Origin: Rhodovulum tesquicola
Lineage (GTDB): Bacteria > Pseudomonadota > Alphaproteobacteria > Rhodobacterales > Rhodobacteraceae
Assembly (NCBI RefSeq): GCF_024128855.1
Contig: NZ_JAMYDV010000002.1
Coordinates: 186,001 to 250,000 of the forward strand
Length of the DNA: 64,000 nt
Direction: 5' to 3'
Position numbers and translations under genes: made by a program
Shown: positions 1-10,227 of the stretch, in pieces
How the letters are laid out: each line of letters begins with the position of its first letter
Numbering within the stretch: the stretch's first letter is position 1
The notes under the pieces: model-generated
Databases searched by the model: none
What the model was told of the DNA's origin: nothing
What the model saw: only the letters and a program-made list of their open reading frames with translations

Positions 1-593
1 ACGGTTGCAAGCAGGGTGAATCCCAGGGCCTGTGCCGGAAGCGCGGCGATGATGACGCCCACGAATTGCAGATGCCAGACCGGGTTCACGCGGCGCTGTC
101 CGGCCGGGCCGCGGATCAGCGTGAGCACAAGCAGCAGGACCAGACCGGCATGCAGCGCGAGACCTGCGCCCAGCAGGGCCAGCGCGACGCCGGGCGCGAG
201 CGGGACCAGCGCCGCCGCGACAAGGTATGTCGCCAGCACCATCGCCGAGAGCCCCGCCTGGCCCGGCAGCACGCGCAGGTCCTCGGTCAGGACGCCCGGC
301 CGCCGCGCGAGTTTCAGCGCGTAGGCCGCAATGCAGAACAGGCAGAGCAGAGTGACAGCCCCCAGGATCATCTCGCCCATCGCGGCGGGGACGGGGAAGA
401 CCTCGGCCGCCTGCCGCCAGGCAAGGCCCAGCGAAAGCGCGCCGAGCACTGGAGGAAAGATCGCGGGCGGCGTCTGGTCGCCGAAGTGCGGGCGGGGCGA
501 AAGGGGAGGCGGCAGCGTGCGGGACATGCGGGTGATCTGCCATGCCGCCGAGGCCGGGGCAAGCGGCCGGGGCAGGGGGCGGCGGTCGCGCAT
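1..593 (-). CDS. TDT (TehA/tellurite-resistance) family membrane transporter, 3' end cut by window edge
   Basis: The reverse strand reads open from the window edge to an ATG at 593, with an in-frame alternative ATG at 527. The visible part contains TPPAIFPPVLGALSLGLAW followed by several hydrophobic segments and a VNPVWHLQFVGVIIAALP stretch, the typical N-terminal pattern of the TehA/SLAC1-like (TDT) family of anion or C4-dicarboxylate channels and exporters. Four membrane segments are visible; the rest of the expected ~10-helix protein lies outside the window. Neither start has a strong ribosome-binding site. The substrate cannot be told. It is transcribed divergently from recA. Confidence 0.75.
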   Translation of the reverse strand, partial: MRDRRPLPRPLAPASAAWQITRMSRTLPPPLSPRPHFGDQTPPAIFPPVLGALSLGLAWRQAAEVFPVPAAMGEMILGAVTLLCLFCIAAYALKLARRPGVLTEDLRVLPGQAGLSAMVLATYLVAAALVPLAPGVALALLGAGLALHAGLVLLLVLTLIRGPAGQRRVNPVWHLQFVGVIIAALPAQALGFTLLAT

Positions 594-880
594 GCCGGAT
601 GCCCCGCATTGCCCAAATGGCCAGCGCCACGCCCAAGCAAGAGGCCAGCGCAGTGAAGCCCGTGTGATCGGTTCGCAATCGCGAGGGCCATCGCATTGTC
701 GCAATTGCCGGGAGGCGCAGCGGGATACCCTGAAAGGCCACGTTACCCGGACGGGACCGGTTTGCGCTCTGGGGTCGGAAATTTTTATGCGAGCAGAATG
801 GCTTGAGGGGCGCGCAGGTTCAGGGCGGCATCGCCATGTGTCCGTGAACCATTCGTTAACCGATTCCGTCAATGCTCGGG
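594..880. other. recA upstream intergenic region
   Basis: No gene is supported here. Open frames crossing this stretch have poor codon bias and no family resemblance. It separates the divergent transporter from the recA promoter and includes a near-match to an SOS direct repeat (GAAC-N7-TAAC at 845-859). Confidence 0.5.
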
Positions 881-895
881 ATGCTCGAATTTGAC

Positions 896-924
896 TTGAA
901 ATGTTCTCTGTTTGATCCGATACC
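896..924 (+). promoter_or_regulatory. Probable recA promoter
   Basis: TTGAAA at 896-901 and GATACC at 919-924 are separated by 17 bases, giving a plausible sigma-70 type promoter. The SOS box lies immediately downstream, where a bound repressor would block initiation. A GTTC-N7-GATC near-repeat (903-917) lies in the spacer. Promoter elements are inferred by eye only. Confidence 0.45.
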
Positions 925-929
925 TGTGA

Positions 930-944
930 GAACAAGAGGCGAAC
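930..944 (+). promoter_or_regulatory. LexA/SOS box GAAC-N7-GAAC
   Basis: GAAC at 930-933 and GAAC at 941-944 form an exact direct repeat with a 7-base spacer. This is the LexA-binding motif established for alphaproteobacteria such as Rhodobacter and Paracoccus. It sits 51 bases before the recA start and next to the likely transcription start, so recA is expected to be DNA-damage inducible. Confidence 0.85.
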
Positions 945-994
945 AAGAGTGGTCATTGCCGCCCGCTTTGGGGTGTGGAATAAGGATGGGACAT

Positions 995-2068
<1,074 letters not shown>

Positions 2069-2093
2069 GCCGGTCCGCGACCGATCCCGTGAA

Positions 2094-2121
2094 CCCGTCG
2101 GCGCGCGCCGGCGGGTCTTTT
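2094..2121 (+). terminator. Intrinsic terminator of recA
   Basis: CCCGTCGGCG and CGCCGGCGGG (2094-2115) form a ten-pair GC-rich stem with one G-T pair, followed directly by TCTTTT. It lies 26 bases after the recA stop. Confidence 0.8.
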
Positions 2122-2176
2122 GCTGGCCGCCAGGCGGTCGCTTGACCGCGGGGGCGGGGCGCAGTAGCCAGCGCCC

Positions 2177-4000
2177 ATGGCGCGCGCACCCCTTCTGCAG
2201 CTTTCCGGCATCTCGCTGACCTTTGGCGGCAACCCTGTCTTCGAGGGTCTCGATCTGGTGATCCAACCGGGCGACCGGGTGGCGCTGGTGGGGCGCAACG
2301 GATCGGGCAAGTCGACGCTGATGAAGGTGATGGCCGGTCTGGTCGAGCCCGATGCGGGGGCGCGTATCCTCTCGCCCGGCACCACGGTCGGCTACATGGA
2401 GCAGGATCCCGACCTGTCGGGCTTTGCCACGCTGGGCGATTTCGCCGCCGCCACATTGCCGCCGGGCGAGGAATACCGCGTGGCGATGGTGGCCGAGGGG
2501 CTGAAATTCGATCCCGCCACCCCGGTCGCGACCGCCTCGGGCGGCGAGCGGCGGCGGGCGGCGCTGGCCCGTCTTCTGGCCGAGGCGCCGTCTCTGATGC
2601 TGCTGGACGAGCCGACCAACCACCTGGACATCGAGGCGATTGCCTGGCTGGAATCGCAACTGGGCGAGACACGCTCGGCCTTCGTGCTGATCTCGCATGA
2701 CCGGGCCTTCCTGCGCGCGCTGGCGCGGGCGACGCTGTGGATCGACCGGGGCGAGGTGCGCCGCCAGGAGCGCGGCTTCGAGGCGTTCGAGGAATGGCGC
2801 GACAAGGTCTGGGCCGAGGAGGACGAGGCGCGCCACAAGCTCGAGCGCAGGATCAAGGCCGAGGGCCGCTGGGCGGTCGAGGGGATATCGGCCCGGCGCA
2901 AGCGCAACCAGGGACGGCTGCGCGCGCTGGCCACGATGCGCGAGGACCGCGCGGCGATGATCCGGCGGCAGGGCACCGCGGCGATGGCGCTGGACTCGGG
3001 GCCGCAATCGGGCAAGCGGGTGATCGAGGCCAAGGGTATCTCGAAAAGCTTTGCCGACCGTGCGATCCTGCGCGATTTCAGCCTGCGCATCCACCGGGGC
3101 GAGCGTGTGGCGCTGGTCGGACCGAACGGCGCGGGCAAGACGACGCTGTTGCGGATGCTCACCGGCGAACTGGCGCCCGATACCGGCGAGGTGGTCCTGG
3201 GCTCGAACGTGCAGATGGCGGTGTTCGACCAGAACCGCGCAGCGCTGGACCCCGACATGACGTTGTGGGAAAGCCTGACCGGCGATCCGGAGATGCGCGT
3301 TTCGGGCAAGGCCGACCAGGTGCTGGTGCGTGGCCAGCCCCGCCATGTTGTCGGTTATCTCAAGGATTTCCTGTTCGACGAGGCGCAGGCCCGCGCGCCG
3401 GTCCGCGCGCTGTCGGGCGGCGAGCGGGCGCGGCTTCTGCTGGCGCGGATCATGGCGCGCGAGTCGAACCTTCTGGTTCTGGACGAGCCGACGAACGATC
3501 TGGATGTCGAGACGCTGGATCTGTTGCAGGAATTGCTGTCGGACTATGACGGCACGGTGCTGCTGGTCAGCCATGATCGCGATTTCCTCGACCGGGTGGC
3601 GTCCACCACCATCGCGATGGAGGGCGACGGCAAGGCCGTGGTCTATGCCGGGGGCTGGTCCGATTACCGAGGTCAGCGGGGGGGCGTGAGCGATGCGCGG
3701 CCATCCGAGAAGCCTGCCGCCCCGGCTCCGAAACAGGTGCCCAGGAAGGCGGAAAGGGCCGCGCAGGGGCTGAGCTTCACCGAAAGGCACAGGCTCGATG
3801 CGCTGCCCGCGGAGATCGCGCGGCTGGAGGCCGAGATCGGCAGGATCGAGGCGCTGCTGGCCGATCCGGAGCTGTTTGCGCGCGATCCCTCGAAATTCGC
3901 GAGGGCGAGCGAGGCGCTGGCCGAACGACAGTCAGCGTTGTCCGAGGCCGAGGAGGACTGGCTGATGCTGGCCGAGAAGGCCGAGGCGGCCGAACGCTAG
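2177..4000 (+). CDS. uup: ABC-F family ATPase, Uup-like
   Basis: This is a soluble protein with two ATP-binding cassettes and no membrane domain, as in the ABC-F family, which acts on ribosomes or on structured nucleic acid. Cassette 1 has Walker A GRNGSGKST (39-47), an SGGERRR signature and LLDEPTNHLD. Cassette 2 has GPNGAGKTT near 315, LSGGERARLL and VLDEPTNDLD. A charged C-terminal coiled coil (about 530-607, starting FTERHRLDALPAEI) is the feature that separates Uup from the other ABC-F subfamilies. The 607-residue length fits. By family, Uup affects transposon excision and ribosome function; the exact role here is inferred. Confidence 0.9.
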   Translation: MARAPLLQLSGISLTFGGNPVFEGLDLVIQPGDRVALVGRNGSGKSTLMKVMAGLVEPDAGARILSPGTTVGYMEQDPDLSGFATLGDFAAATLPPGEEYRVAMVAEGLKFDPATPVATASGGERRRAALARLLAEAPSLMLLDEPTNHLDIEAIAWLESQLGETRSAFVLISHDRAFLRALARATLWIDRGEVRRQERGFEAFEEWRDKVWAEEDEARHKLERRIKAEGRWAVEGISARRKRNQGRLRALATMREDRAAMIRRQGTAAMALDSGPQSGKRVIEAKGISKSFADRAILRDFSLRIHRGERVALVGPNGAGKTTLLRMLTGELAPDTGEVVLGSNVQMAVFDQNRAALDPDMTLWESLTGDPEMRVSGKADQVLVRGQPRHVVGYLKDFLFDEAQARAPVRALSGGERARLLLARIMARESNLLVLDEPTNDLDVETLDLLQELLSDYDGTVLLVSHDRDFLDRVASTTIAMEGDGKAVVYAGGWSDYRGQRGGVSDARPSEKPAAPAPKQVPRKAERAAQGLSFTERHRLDALPAEIARLEAEIGRIEALLADPELFARDPSKFARASEALAERQSALSEAEEDWLMLAEKAEAAER

Positions 4001-4045
4001 CCGGGGGGAGCGGTTTCGCCCCGGCTTGCGCCGGGACGACCGGGT

Positions 4046-4103
4046 GGGGGGCGCTGCCCCCCGTCCTTCGGACTCCCCCCGGGATATTTGCGGCCAGAAG
4101 AAG
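4046..4103 (+). repeat. Dispersed intergenic repeat, copy 1
   Basis: A GGGGGGCGCTGCCCCCC hairpin, a GTCC-TTCG-GGAC hairpin and a CCCCCCGGGATATTTGCGGC stretch are followed by CAGAAGAAG. The same modular element recurs near 8.1, 13.4, 18.9, 25.0 and 51.8 kb. Here it lies between convergent gene ends, where the hairpins could also act as terminators. Confidence 0.8.
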
Positions 4104-4144
4104 CAGGGATAGGGGTTTTCCCGGCGAGGCCGGATCGGGCGGCC

Positions 4145-4900
4145 TCAGCGCATTCTCAGCGCGCCGTCGAGCCGGATCACCTCGCCGTTCAGATAGCAAT
4201 TCTCGATGATGTGGCAGACAAGGGCCGCGAATTCCGCCGGATCGCCCAGCCGTGGCGGGTTCGGCACGTCGGCAGCCAGCCCGTCCATCACCTCCTGGCC
4301 CAGACCTTCGAGCATCGGGGTGCGGAAGACGCCGGGTGCGACGGCCATCACGCGGATGCGCAGATTCGCAAGGTCGCGGGCAAGCGGCAGGGTCATCGCG
4401 GCGACACCGCCCTTGGAAGCGGCATAGCCGGCCTGGCCCTTCTGCCCGTCGAAGGCGGCGATCGAGGCGGTGTTGACGATCACGCCGCGGCAGCCATCGG
4501 CCTCGTGATCGTTCCCGGCCATCTCGGCGGCGGCCAGGCGCAGCACGTTGAAGCTGCCGATCAGGTTGATCTCGACGGTGCGGCGGAAGCTTTCCAATGC
4601 GTGCGGCCCGTTCCGGCCCAGAAGCCGCTCGGCGGTGGCGATGCCGGCGCAGTTGATGCAGGCGGTCAGTCCGCCCATCTGCGCGACCGCCTCGCCGATG
4701 GCCTGGGCGACCGAGGTTTCGTCGGTGACATCGACCGGCTGGAAGCCCGCGCCGATCTCGGCCGCCAGCGCCATGCCGCGCTCGGCGTCGCGGTCGAGGA
4801 TGGTCACCGCCGCCTCGCCCGCGCAAAGTGCGCGCGCCGCCGCCGCCCCGAGACCCGAGGCGGCCCCGGTCACGATCGCCTTGGTTTCGCTTATCCGCAT
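4145..4900 (-). CDS. SDR family NAD(P)-dependent dehydrogenase, 3-hydroxyacyl-CoA dehydrogenase type 2-like
   Basis: The 251-residue product is a classical short-chain dehydrogenase. It has the nucleotide-binding TGAASGLG (12-19), the CINCAG motif, the catalytic serine in NTASIAAF and the YAASK tyrosine/lysine pair. The segment [13 protein letters not shown] after the active site resembles 17-beta-HSD type 10 / type 2 3-hydroxyacyl-CoA dehydrogenase, so fatty acid or branched-chain acyl-CoA oxidation is likely. The substrate is inferred, not shown. The start is supported by a GAGGGAGGGGA ribosome-binding site. No operon partner is obvious. Confidence 0.85.
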   Translation of the reverse strand: MRISETKAIVTGAASGLGAAAARALCAGEAAVTILDRDAERGMALAAEIGAGFQPVDVTDETSVAQAIGEAVAQMGGLTACINCAGIATAERLLGRNGPHALESFRRTVEINLIGSFNVLRLAAAEMAGNDHEADGCRGVIVNTASIAAFDGQKGQAGYAASKGGVAAMTLPLARDLANLRIRVMAVAPGVFRTPMLEGLGQEVMDGLAADVPNPPRLGDPAEFAALVCHIIENCYLNGEVIRLDGALRMR

Positions 4901-4975
4901 GGTTTCCCCTCCCTCTCGGCCCGTCCGGCCAGTGCTAGCCGCGGCGCGCGCGACTTGTCCATGCGTCCTTGCGGC

Positions 4976-5830
4976 CTACCAGCGTCCGCTGGCGCCCCCG
5001 CCCGAGGACCGGCCGCCGCCGAAGCCGCCGCTCGACCCGCCGGGGCGCGAGATCGGGTAGGTTTTCGTGTCGCTCCGCCCGCAGGCGGGGCAGGAGGTGA
5101 CCTGTCGGCCTTCGCCCGCCTCGGCGCTTGTGGCGGGGCGGATCACCTCGCGGCTCCGGTGCAGGCCGCGATGGCCGCAACCGGGGCAGCGCCGGACCCG
5201 CAGGCCCAGATCGCCCAGCCGCCGCCGGAAGGCGACCGCCAGAAAGAAGGCCGCGAACAGCAGCGGCGGCAGAAGCCCCGCCCCCCATCCGCCCGTGCCC
5301 GAGCCGGACCCGGGCGGCTTGCCCGCGGCATGGGGCCGGGCGATGCGGGCGATGGCGGCCATGGTGCCGGTCTCGATCCCCTCGGAATAGCGGTCCTCGC
5401 GGAACAGGGGCAGGAAGCTCTCCTCGACCACATCGCGCGCCACGCGGTCCCAGTCGCGCGCGTAACCTGCGCCCAGTTCCAGCCGCATCTCGCGGTCGCG
5501 ATGGGCAACCAGAACAAGGATGCCGTCATTGCGCGTCGCATCGCCCACGCCCCAGGTGTTGAAAAGGTCCGTCGCGAAATCCTCGAACAGGCCGACATAG
5601 CCGTAAACGGACCGGCGGGCGATGGTCACCACGGTCATCTCGACCCCGGTTTCGGCCCGCAGCGCGGACAGCGCGGCGCGCAGGCGGTCCTCGGCCGCGG
5701 CCTCGATGATCGCGGCATGGTCGTTGACAAAAAGATCGTCAGGCGCGGGCCAGTTGCCGGTCTGGGCAAGTGCCGGGGCCTGCGCGACCAGCAGCGGGAT
5801 CGTCAGGATCAGGGCAAGGCGGCGGGCCAT
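4976..5830 (-). CDS. TPM-domain (YgcG-like) protein with signal peptide and C-terminal zinc-ribbon-like and Gly/Ser-rich tail
   Basis: The N-terminus is a signal peptide (MARRLALILTIPLLVAQAPALAQ) followed by a TPM domain (about residues 30-160), recognisable from DLFNTWGVGDATRNDGILVL. The middle is a Gly-rich linker and one membrane segment (LLPPLLFAAFFLAVAF). The C-terminal part carries CPGCGH and CPACGR pairs, which could bind zinc, and ends in a Gly/Ser-rich run. The TPM domain is likely on the outer face and the zinc ribbon on the cytoplasmic side. TPM proteins are linked in other organisms to membrane or photosystem maintenance; the function here is unknown. Confidence 0.85.
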   Translation of the reverse strand: MARRLALILTIPLLVAQAPALAQTGNWPAPDDLFVNDHAAIIEAAAEDRLRAALSALRAETGVEMTVVTIARRSVYGYVGLFEDFATDLFNTWGVGDATRNDGILVLVAHRDREMRLELGAGYARDWDRVARDVVEESFLPLFREDRYSEGIETGTMAAIARIARPHAAGKPPGSGSGTGGWGAGLLPPLLFAAFFLAVAFRRRLGDLGLRVRRCPGCGHRGLHRSREVIRPATSAEAGEGRQVTSCPACGRSDTKTYPISRPGGSSGGFGGGRSSGGGASGRW

Positions 5831-5897
5831 GGGCGGTCTCCGGGGAGGCGGGGAGCGATTGTCCGGAGGCTGGGCGAGCGGCTGCCGCTTGTCCAGC

Positions 5898-5927
5898 CCC
5901 CGCCCGGCGGAAAGTTGCCGGGCGGGG
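5898..5927. repeat. Strong GC hairpin between divergent genes
   Basis: CCCCGCCCGGC and GCCGGGCGGGG form a perfect 11-bp inverted repeat with an 8-base loop. It lies between the divergent TPM-protein and outer-membrane-protein genes. No T-run follows on either strand, so it is not a typical intrinsic terminator. Its function is unknown. Confidence 0.6.
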
Positions 5928-6083
5928 AGCGTGGAACAGGCGCGGTGTCACATCCCCGTGTTCGTCCCTTTCACTGCAGGCGATGCAGCCCTTTTTACAG
6001 TATCATCGAGAGGCGCCGGTTCGGACGCCTGGCCCTTTATCGGGCCGAATTCCGAGGACGATAGAGAGGCAAGGAGAATTCCG

Positions 6084-6683
6084 ATGAAGCTGAATCGTTT
6101 CACGCTTCCGCTGGCGTTGACTTTCGGCGCCGTTGCGGTCACCCCGGCGCTGGCCGGCAGCTACAGCCCCGCCCCGGCCGATCAGCCGGTCATTGCCGCG
6201 GCGCCCGTGCCGGTGCCTGCCCCGAGCGGCGATTGGGGCGGCGCCTATGCCGGTCTGCAACTGGGCTATGCCGATGTGAATGTCTCGGGTGCGAGCGGCG
6301 GCGATGGCGAGATCTATGGCTTTCATGTCGGCTATCGCTGGGACATGGGCACGCTGGTGACCGGCATCGAACTGGACTATGACCGCGCCGATATCGGCCT
6401 TGCGGGCGGCACCGAGGAGCTGGACGATGTCTGGCGGCTGAAGGGGCAGGTGGGTTACGACATGGGGTCGACCATGCTCTACGGCACGGCGGGCGCGGCG
6501 CGTGCCGGCACCTCGCTGGGCGACGAGACGGGCCCGTTCGTCGGTGTGGGGCTTGCCTGGCAGCCGTCGCCATCCTGGATCATCGGTGGCGAGGTTCTCT
6601 ACCACGATTTCGACGAGTTCGGCTCCTCGGGTGTGGGTGGCGATGCCACCACCGCGACGCTGCGCGCGTCGTTCCGGTTCTGA
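6084..6683 (+). CDS. Outer-membrane beta-barrel protein (opacity/porin family)
   Basis: The 199-residue product has a signal peptide ending in TPALA, a Pro-rich linker and the DWGGAYAGLQLGY entry sequence common in small alphaproteobacterial eight-stranded barrels. Alternating hydrophobic/aromatic strands follow, and the C-terminal ATLRASFRF ends in phenylalanine, the usual outer-membrane insertion signal. The start is fixed by AAGGAG at 6071-6076; longer in-frame extensions upstream are not coding. It is probably a structural surface protein; no specific ligand can be proposed. Confidence 0.85.
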   Translation: MKLNRFTLPLALTFGAVAVTPALAGSYSPAPADQPVIAAAPVPVPAPSGDWGGAYAGLQLGYADVNVSGASGGDGEIYGFHVGYRWDMGTLVTGIELDYDRADIGLAGGTEELDDVWRLKGQVGYDMGSTMLYGTAGAARAGTSLGDETGPFVGVGLAWQPSPSWIIGGEVLYHDFDEFGSSGVGGDATTATLRASFRF

Positions 6684-6693
6684 ACCGGGGGCC

Positions 6694-6714
6694 GGGGCGG
6701 CGTCAGGCCGCCCC
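6694..6714. terminator. Bidirectional hairpin between convergent genes
   Basis: GGGGCGGC (6694-6701) pairs with GCCGCCCC (6707-6714) around a 5-base loop. It lies at the convergent ends of the barrel protein and the decarboxylase, whose stop codon falls in the loop. No T-run follows. Confidence 0.5.
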
Positions 6715-8091
6715 GCTCACCTCCGCCAGCACGCGGGGCAGCATCATCACGTCCGCGCGCGTGCAGTCGAACGAGCCGACCTGCACCCGGATCACGAACC
6801 GGCCCTGATGCCGCGTCTGGGTCAGGTAGACGCGGCCGTCATCATTCACCCGTTTCAGAAGCGCCTCGGTCGCGGCATCGTCGCCAAGCGCGAAGGTGAA
6901 CAGCGACAGAAGCGGCTCTGTCACGATCTCGAAGCCGGGCAGGGCGGCGATGGCGTCGCGCGCCTCGGCGGCCCAGGCGACATGGTTGCGGATGCGGGCG
7001 CGCAACCCCTCGAGCCCATAGGCGCGCAGCACGAACCACAGCTTGAGCGCCCGGAACCGGCGGCCCAGCGGCACCGTCCACTCGTTGAAATCGGTCACAT
7101 CCGACTGGCCCAGAGTTTCCAGGTAATCGGGCCGCAGCCCCAGCGTGCGGACCTGCGGCGCGGGGTCGGCGAGGAACTGCACCGCGCAGTCGAACTGCAC
7201 GCCCAGCCATTTATGCGGGTTCGTGACGATGGAATCGGCCCCGTCGATCCCCTGCCATAGCGGCCGGAATTCCGGGCAGATCATCGCCGAACCCGCCCAG
7301 GCGGCATCGACATGGGTGTAAAGGTCATGCGCCCGGGCGATGGCCAGCGTTTCCGCGACCCGGTCGATGGCGCCGATCCCGGTGCCGCCGACGCACAGGA
7401 TCACGCCCGCCGGAAGGTAGCCCGCCGCCAGATCAGCCCGGATCGCGGCATCAAGCGCCTCGGGATCCATTGCATGGGTCGCGTCGGTCGGCACCTTGAC
7501 CAGGTTCTCCTGCCCGATCCCCGACAGCCGCGCCGCCTTGTCGACCGAGGAATGGGTCTGGGCGCTGGCATAAAGCCTCAGCCGCTTCTGGCCCGACAGC
7601 CCCTGCGCATTGCCCGCCCAGGACAGCGCGCGCTCGCGCATCGTCAGCACGGCCGAGAGCGTGGCGGTGGTGGCGCTGTCATGGATCGTGCCGGTGAAGC
7701 GGGGGGCAAGCCCCAGCGCCTGGCGCAGCCAGTCGACCGTCACCTGTTCAAGTTCCGTGGCGGCGGGGGCGGTCTGCCAGAGCATGCATTGCGCGGCCAT
7801 CGCATTGGCCAGTTGCTCGGCCAGCATGGAGGCGGGGGCGGCGTTCGCCGGGAAATAGGCGAAGAAGCGAGGATGCTGCCAATGGGTCATGGCATCGGGC
7901 ACAAGCCGCTCGAAATCGGCCCAGATGGTTTCCATCGGCTCGGGCTGTTCGGGCGGCGCGGCGGGCAGGCGGGCGGCGGTGGCGCAGGGCGTTGTCTGCG
8001 CCCGCACGGGGCGGTCGCGCAGCCCCCGGTGATACTCGCGCGCCCAGTCGGCGGCGCGTTTCGACCAATGCGCCAGATCGTCGTGGTCCAT
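6703..8091 (-). CDS. Pyridoxal-phosphate-dependent group II decarboxylase (aromatic-L-amino-acid decarboxylase-like)
   Basis: The 462-residue protein matches group II PLP decarboxylases. Visible hallmarks are [21 protein letters not shown] near the N-terminus, [28 protein letters not shown] (aspartate binding the PLP ring nitrogen) and [16 protein letters not shown] with the PLP lysine. The C-terminal FVIRVQVGS is also typical. Such enzymes remove CO2 from aromatic or related amino acids to give amines; the exact substrate cannot be read here. The start at 8091 is supported by AGGAG about 8 bases upstream; the longer open frame upstream is not coding. Confidence 0.9.
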   Translation of the reverse strand: MDHDDLAHWSKRAADWAREYHRGLRDRPVRAQTTPCATAARLPAAPPEQPEPMETIWADFERLVPDAMTHWQHPRFFAYFPANAAPASMLAEQLANAMAAQCMLWQTAPAATELEQVTVDWLRQALGLAPRFTGTIHDSATTATLSAVLTMRERALSWAGNAQGLSGQKRLRLYASAQTHSSVDKAARLSGIGQENLVKVPTDATHAMDPEALDAAIRADLAAGYLPAGVILCVGGTGIGAIDRVAETLAIARAHDLYTHVDAAWAGSAMICPEFRPLWQGIDGADSIVTNPHKWLGVQFDCAVQFLADPAPQVRTLGLRPDYLETLGQSDVTDFNEWTVPLGRRFRALKLWFVLRAYGLEGLRARIRNHVAWAAEARDAIAALPGFEIVTEPLLSLFTFALGDDAATEALLKRVNDDGRVYLTQTRHQGRFVIRVQVGSFDCTRADVMMLPRVLAEVSGAA

Positions 8092-8106
8092 CGCCCCTGT
8101 CTCCTG

Positions 8107-8146
8107 TCGGATGCCTCCGGCGGGGATATTTGGGGCCAGAAGAAGG
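8107..8146 (+). repeat. Dispersed intergenic repeat, copy 2 (short form)
   Basis: A short TCGGATGCCTCCGG stem-loop is followed by CGGGGATATTTGGGGCCAGA and AGAAGG. This copy lacks the long G/C hairpin of copies 1, 5 and 6. It lies between two minus-strand genes. Confidence 0.75.
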
Positions 8147-8165
8147 GGCAAGGGGGCGCGGCGTC

Positions 8166-8498
8166 TCAGCCGAGGCTGTCGCGCAGGCGTCTGGGCAGGC
8201 TGGTGCGGATGGTGGCGTGGCTTTCGGTCAGGCGGTGGGCAAGGTCGGGATCGGAGGCGGGCAGCGCGATCCAGCCGCCGCGGGGCAGATAGGGGGCGCG
8301 GGTGGCGCGGCCGGTTTCGATCAGCATTTCGGCAAAGGCGGGATCGGGGCATTTGAGCGAGACGCGGCCCTGACCGAGGGCGAGGATCGCGAAGATCTTG
8401 CCGCCGAGTTTCCAGACCTCGGCCTCGGGGCCGAAGGGCTGGTCGCGCGTGGCGCCGGGCAGCGCGTTGCAGAAGGCGATGATCTGATCCTCGGTCAT
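8166..8498 (-). CDS. MmcQ/YjbR family protein
   Basis: The 110-residue product ([20 protein letters not shown]...) matches the small MmcQ/YjbR family: an N-terminal helix, [19 protein letters not shown], then [14 protein letters not shown]. The fold is CyaY-like and is proposed to bind DNA, but the role is unknown. The start at 8498 is preferred over an upstream in-frame codon at 8603 because family members begin at the MTEDQI-type helix. It shares its strand with the decarboxylase downstream, separated by repeat copy 2. Confidence 0.85.
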   Translation of the reverse strand: MTEDQIIAFCNALPGATRDQPFGPEAEVWKLGGKIFAILALGQGRVSLKCPDPAFAEMLIETGRATRAPYLPRGGWIALPASDPDLAHRLTESHATIRTSLPRRLRDSLG

Positions 8499-8606
8499 GC
8501 GGGCAGGGTGCCCCGTGGCGCGCGGTTGGGCAAGCCGGTCGGCATATTCCCATCGCGGCGCGGATATGCCAGAACCCGGCCCGGGACGCGCGCGAAGGAC
8601 CACGCC

Positions 8607-10037
8607 ATGACCGAGATCCGCCTATACAACAGCAGGACGCGCCGCAAGGAGACGTTCGAGCCCCTCGACCCCGCCAATGTGCGGATGTATGTCTGCGGGC
8701 CCACCGTCTATGACCGCGCGCATCTGGGCAATGCGCGGCCCGTGGTGACCTTTGACGTGCTGTTCCGGCTGTTGCGCCATGTGTATGGCGAGGGCGCGGT
8801 GACTTATGTGCGCAATTTCACCGATGTCGATGACAAGATCAACGCCGCCGCCCGGGCGCGGCGCGCGGCGGGCGATCCGCGGTCGCTGGAGGAACTGATC
8901 CGCGAGCGGACGGACGAGACCATCGGCTGGTATCACGCCGACATGGATGCGCTGGGGGCGCTGCGCCCGACCCGCGAGCCGCGCGCGACCGAGTGGATCG
9001 GGGCGATGATCGCCATGATCGAGGGGCTGATCGCCAAGGGTCATGCCTATGCGGCCGAGGGGCATGTGCTGTTCCGGGTGCGGTCCTATGCGGCCTATGG
9101 CGCGCTGTCGGGGCGGTCGGTCGACGACATGATCGCGGGCGCGCGGGTCGAGGTGGCGCCGTTCAAGGAAGACCCGATGGATTTCGTGCTGTGGAAGCCC
9201 TCGGACGACGAGTTGCCGGGCTGGGACAGCCCCTGGGGCCGGGGGCGGCCGGGCTGGCATATCGAATGCTCGGCCATGGCGCATGAATTGCTGGGGGCGT
9301 CCTTCGACATCCATGGCGGCGGCATCGACCTGCAATTCCCGCATCACGAGAACGAGATCGCCCAAAGCTGCTGCGCCCACCCCGAGGGCGGGTTTGCCCG
9401 GGTCTGGATGCATAACGAGATGCTGCAGGTCGAGGGCAGGAAGATGTCCAAGTCTCTGGGCAATTTCTTCACCGTCCGGGATTTGCTGGACCAGGGCGTG
9501 CCGGGCGAGGTGATCCGCTTCGTGTTCCTGTCCACGCACTATCGAAAGCCTATGGACTGGACGGCGGAGAAGGCGCGGGAGGCGGAGGCCGTGTTGCTTA
9601 AGTGGCGTAGGCAACTTGATGGCGTAGAAAGCACATCGCGCCCGTCGGCATTGCCAAATGGCGTTATGGCGGCACTTGCCGACGATCTGAACACGCCCCT
9701 TGCGATTTCGCGACTGCACGATCTTTCGAAACAAGGTGATTTGGAGCAGCTTTCTGCCGGGCTGGGCCTCCTCGGATTTGGTGATCAGTGGGAGGACAGG
9801 CTTTATCGCGATGTGGAAGCTGTCGTCACGCTTCATCCGTTCAAGGAACGTTTGGAAGCCGAGCGCGCGAGGGCACTGGAAAGCAAGGACTTCAAGGAGG
9901 TGGACCGGCTGAAGGCGGCGTTGCTTGCCGCCGGTGTAGAGGTGCGGATGAGCAAGTCGGGGGTCGAGTTAGTTCCGGGCAAGGGGTTCGATTTGGCTGG
10001 ATTGGCTGCAATCGACGGTGCGGTGGAATGGGAATGA
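8607..10037 (+). CDS. cysS: Cysteine--tRNA ligase
   Basis: CysRS charges tRNA-Cys with cysteine. The 476-residue product has the N-terminal [15 protein letters not shown] (zinc cysteine C30 and the HIGH-equivalent HLGN), WHIECSAM, the zinc-binding HHENEIAQS and KMSKS at 279-283. The start has GAAGGA eight bases upstream. From about 9594 to the end, codon use changes sharply to TTG leucine and A/T-ending codons compared with the G/C-ending start of the gene. This suggests that the 3' third was replaced by recombination. No frame damage is visible, so the enzyme should be functional. Confidence 0.97.
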   Translation: MTEIRLYNSRTRRKETFEPLDPANVRMYVCGPTVYDRAHLGNARPVVTFDVLFRLLRHVYGEGAVTYVRNFTDVDDKINAAARARRAAGDPRSLEELIRERTDETIGWYHADMDALGALRPTREPRATEWIGAMIAMIEGLIAKGHAYAAEGHVLFRVRSYAAYGALSGRSVDDMIAGARVEVAPFKEDPMDFVLWKPSDDELPGWDSPWGRGRPGWHIECSAMAHELLGASFDIHGGGIDLQFPHHENEIAQSCCAHPEGGFARVWMHNEMLQVEGRKMSKSLGNFFTVRDLLDQGVPGEVIRFVFLSTHYRKPMDWTAEKAREAEAVLLKWRRQLDGVESTSRPSALPNGVMAALADDLNTPLAISRLHDLSKQGDLEQLSAGLGLLGFGDQWEDRLYRDVEAVVTLHPFKERLEAERARALESKDFKEVDRLKAALLAAGVEVRMSKSGVELVPGKGFDLAGLAAIDGAVEWE

Positions 10038-10058
10038 TGGACCGCCCGAGCCGCATCG

Positions 10059-10198
10059 CCCGGCGGCACGCCGGGCAGCGCCCGACCCTCCCCCCGGGAG
10101 GGCGCCTTGATGACGTCCTGCGCCGAAGTGCTGGCATGGGCGGTTGCGCTGCCTCGCGCCGCCCGGCCGTCGCGGGCGCCCTCCCAGGCTCGGGCGCT
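10059..10198. repeat. Large imperfect palindromic element
   Basis: A CCCGGCG-GCA-CGCCGGG hairpin (about 10059-10075) is followed by a long imperfect inverted repeat: left arm 10077-10106, right arm 10175-10198. The arms share AGCGCCCGA and GGGAGGGCGCC blocks on opposite strands. About 68 bases separate the arms. It fills the gap between cysS and cimA. It resembles a repetitive-extragenic-palindrome type element, but no transposase is nearby. Confidence 0.65.
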
Positions 10199-10227
10199 AC
10201 CCTCCTTTTCGACCGGATACCCGGCCG

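Noticed and set aside
66-656. Plus-strand open frames at the window start
   Set aside because: They oppose the TDT transporter reading frame and have shadow-type Arg/Gln-rich composition.
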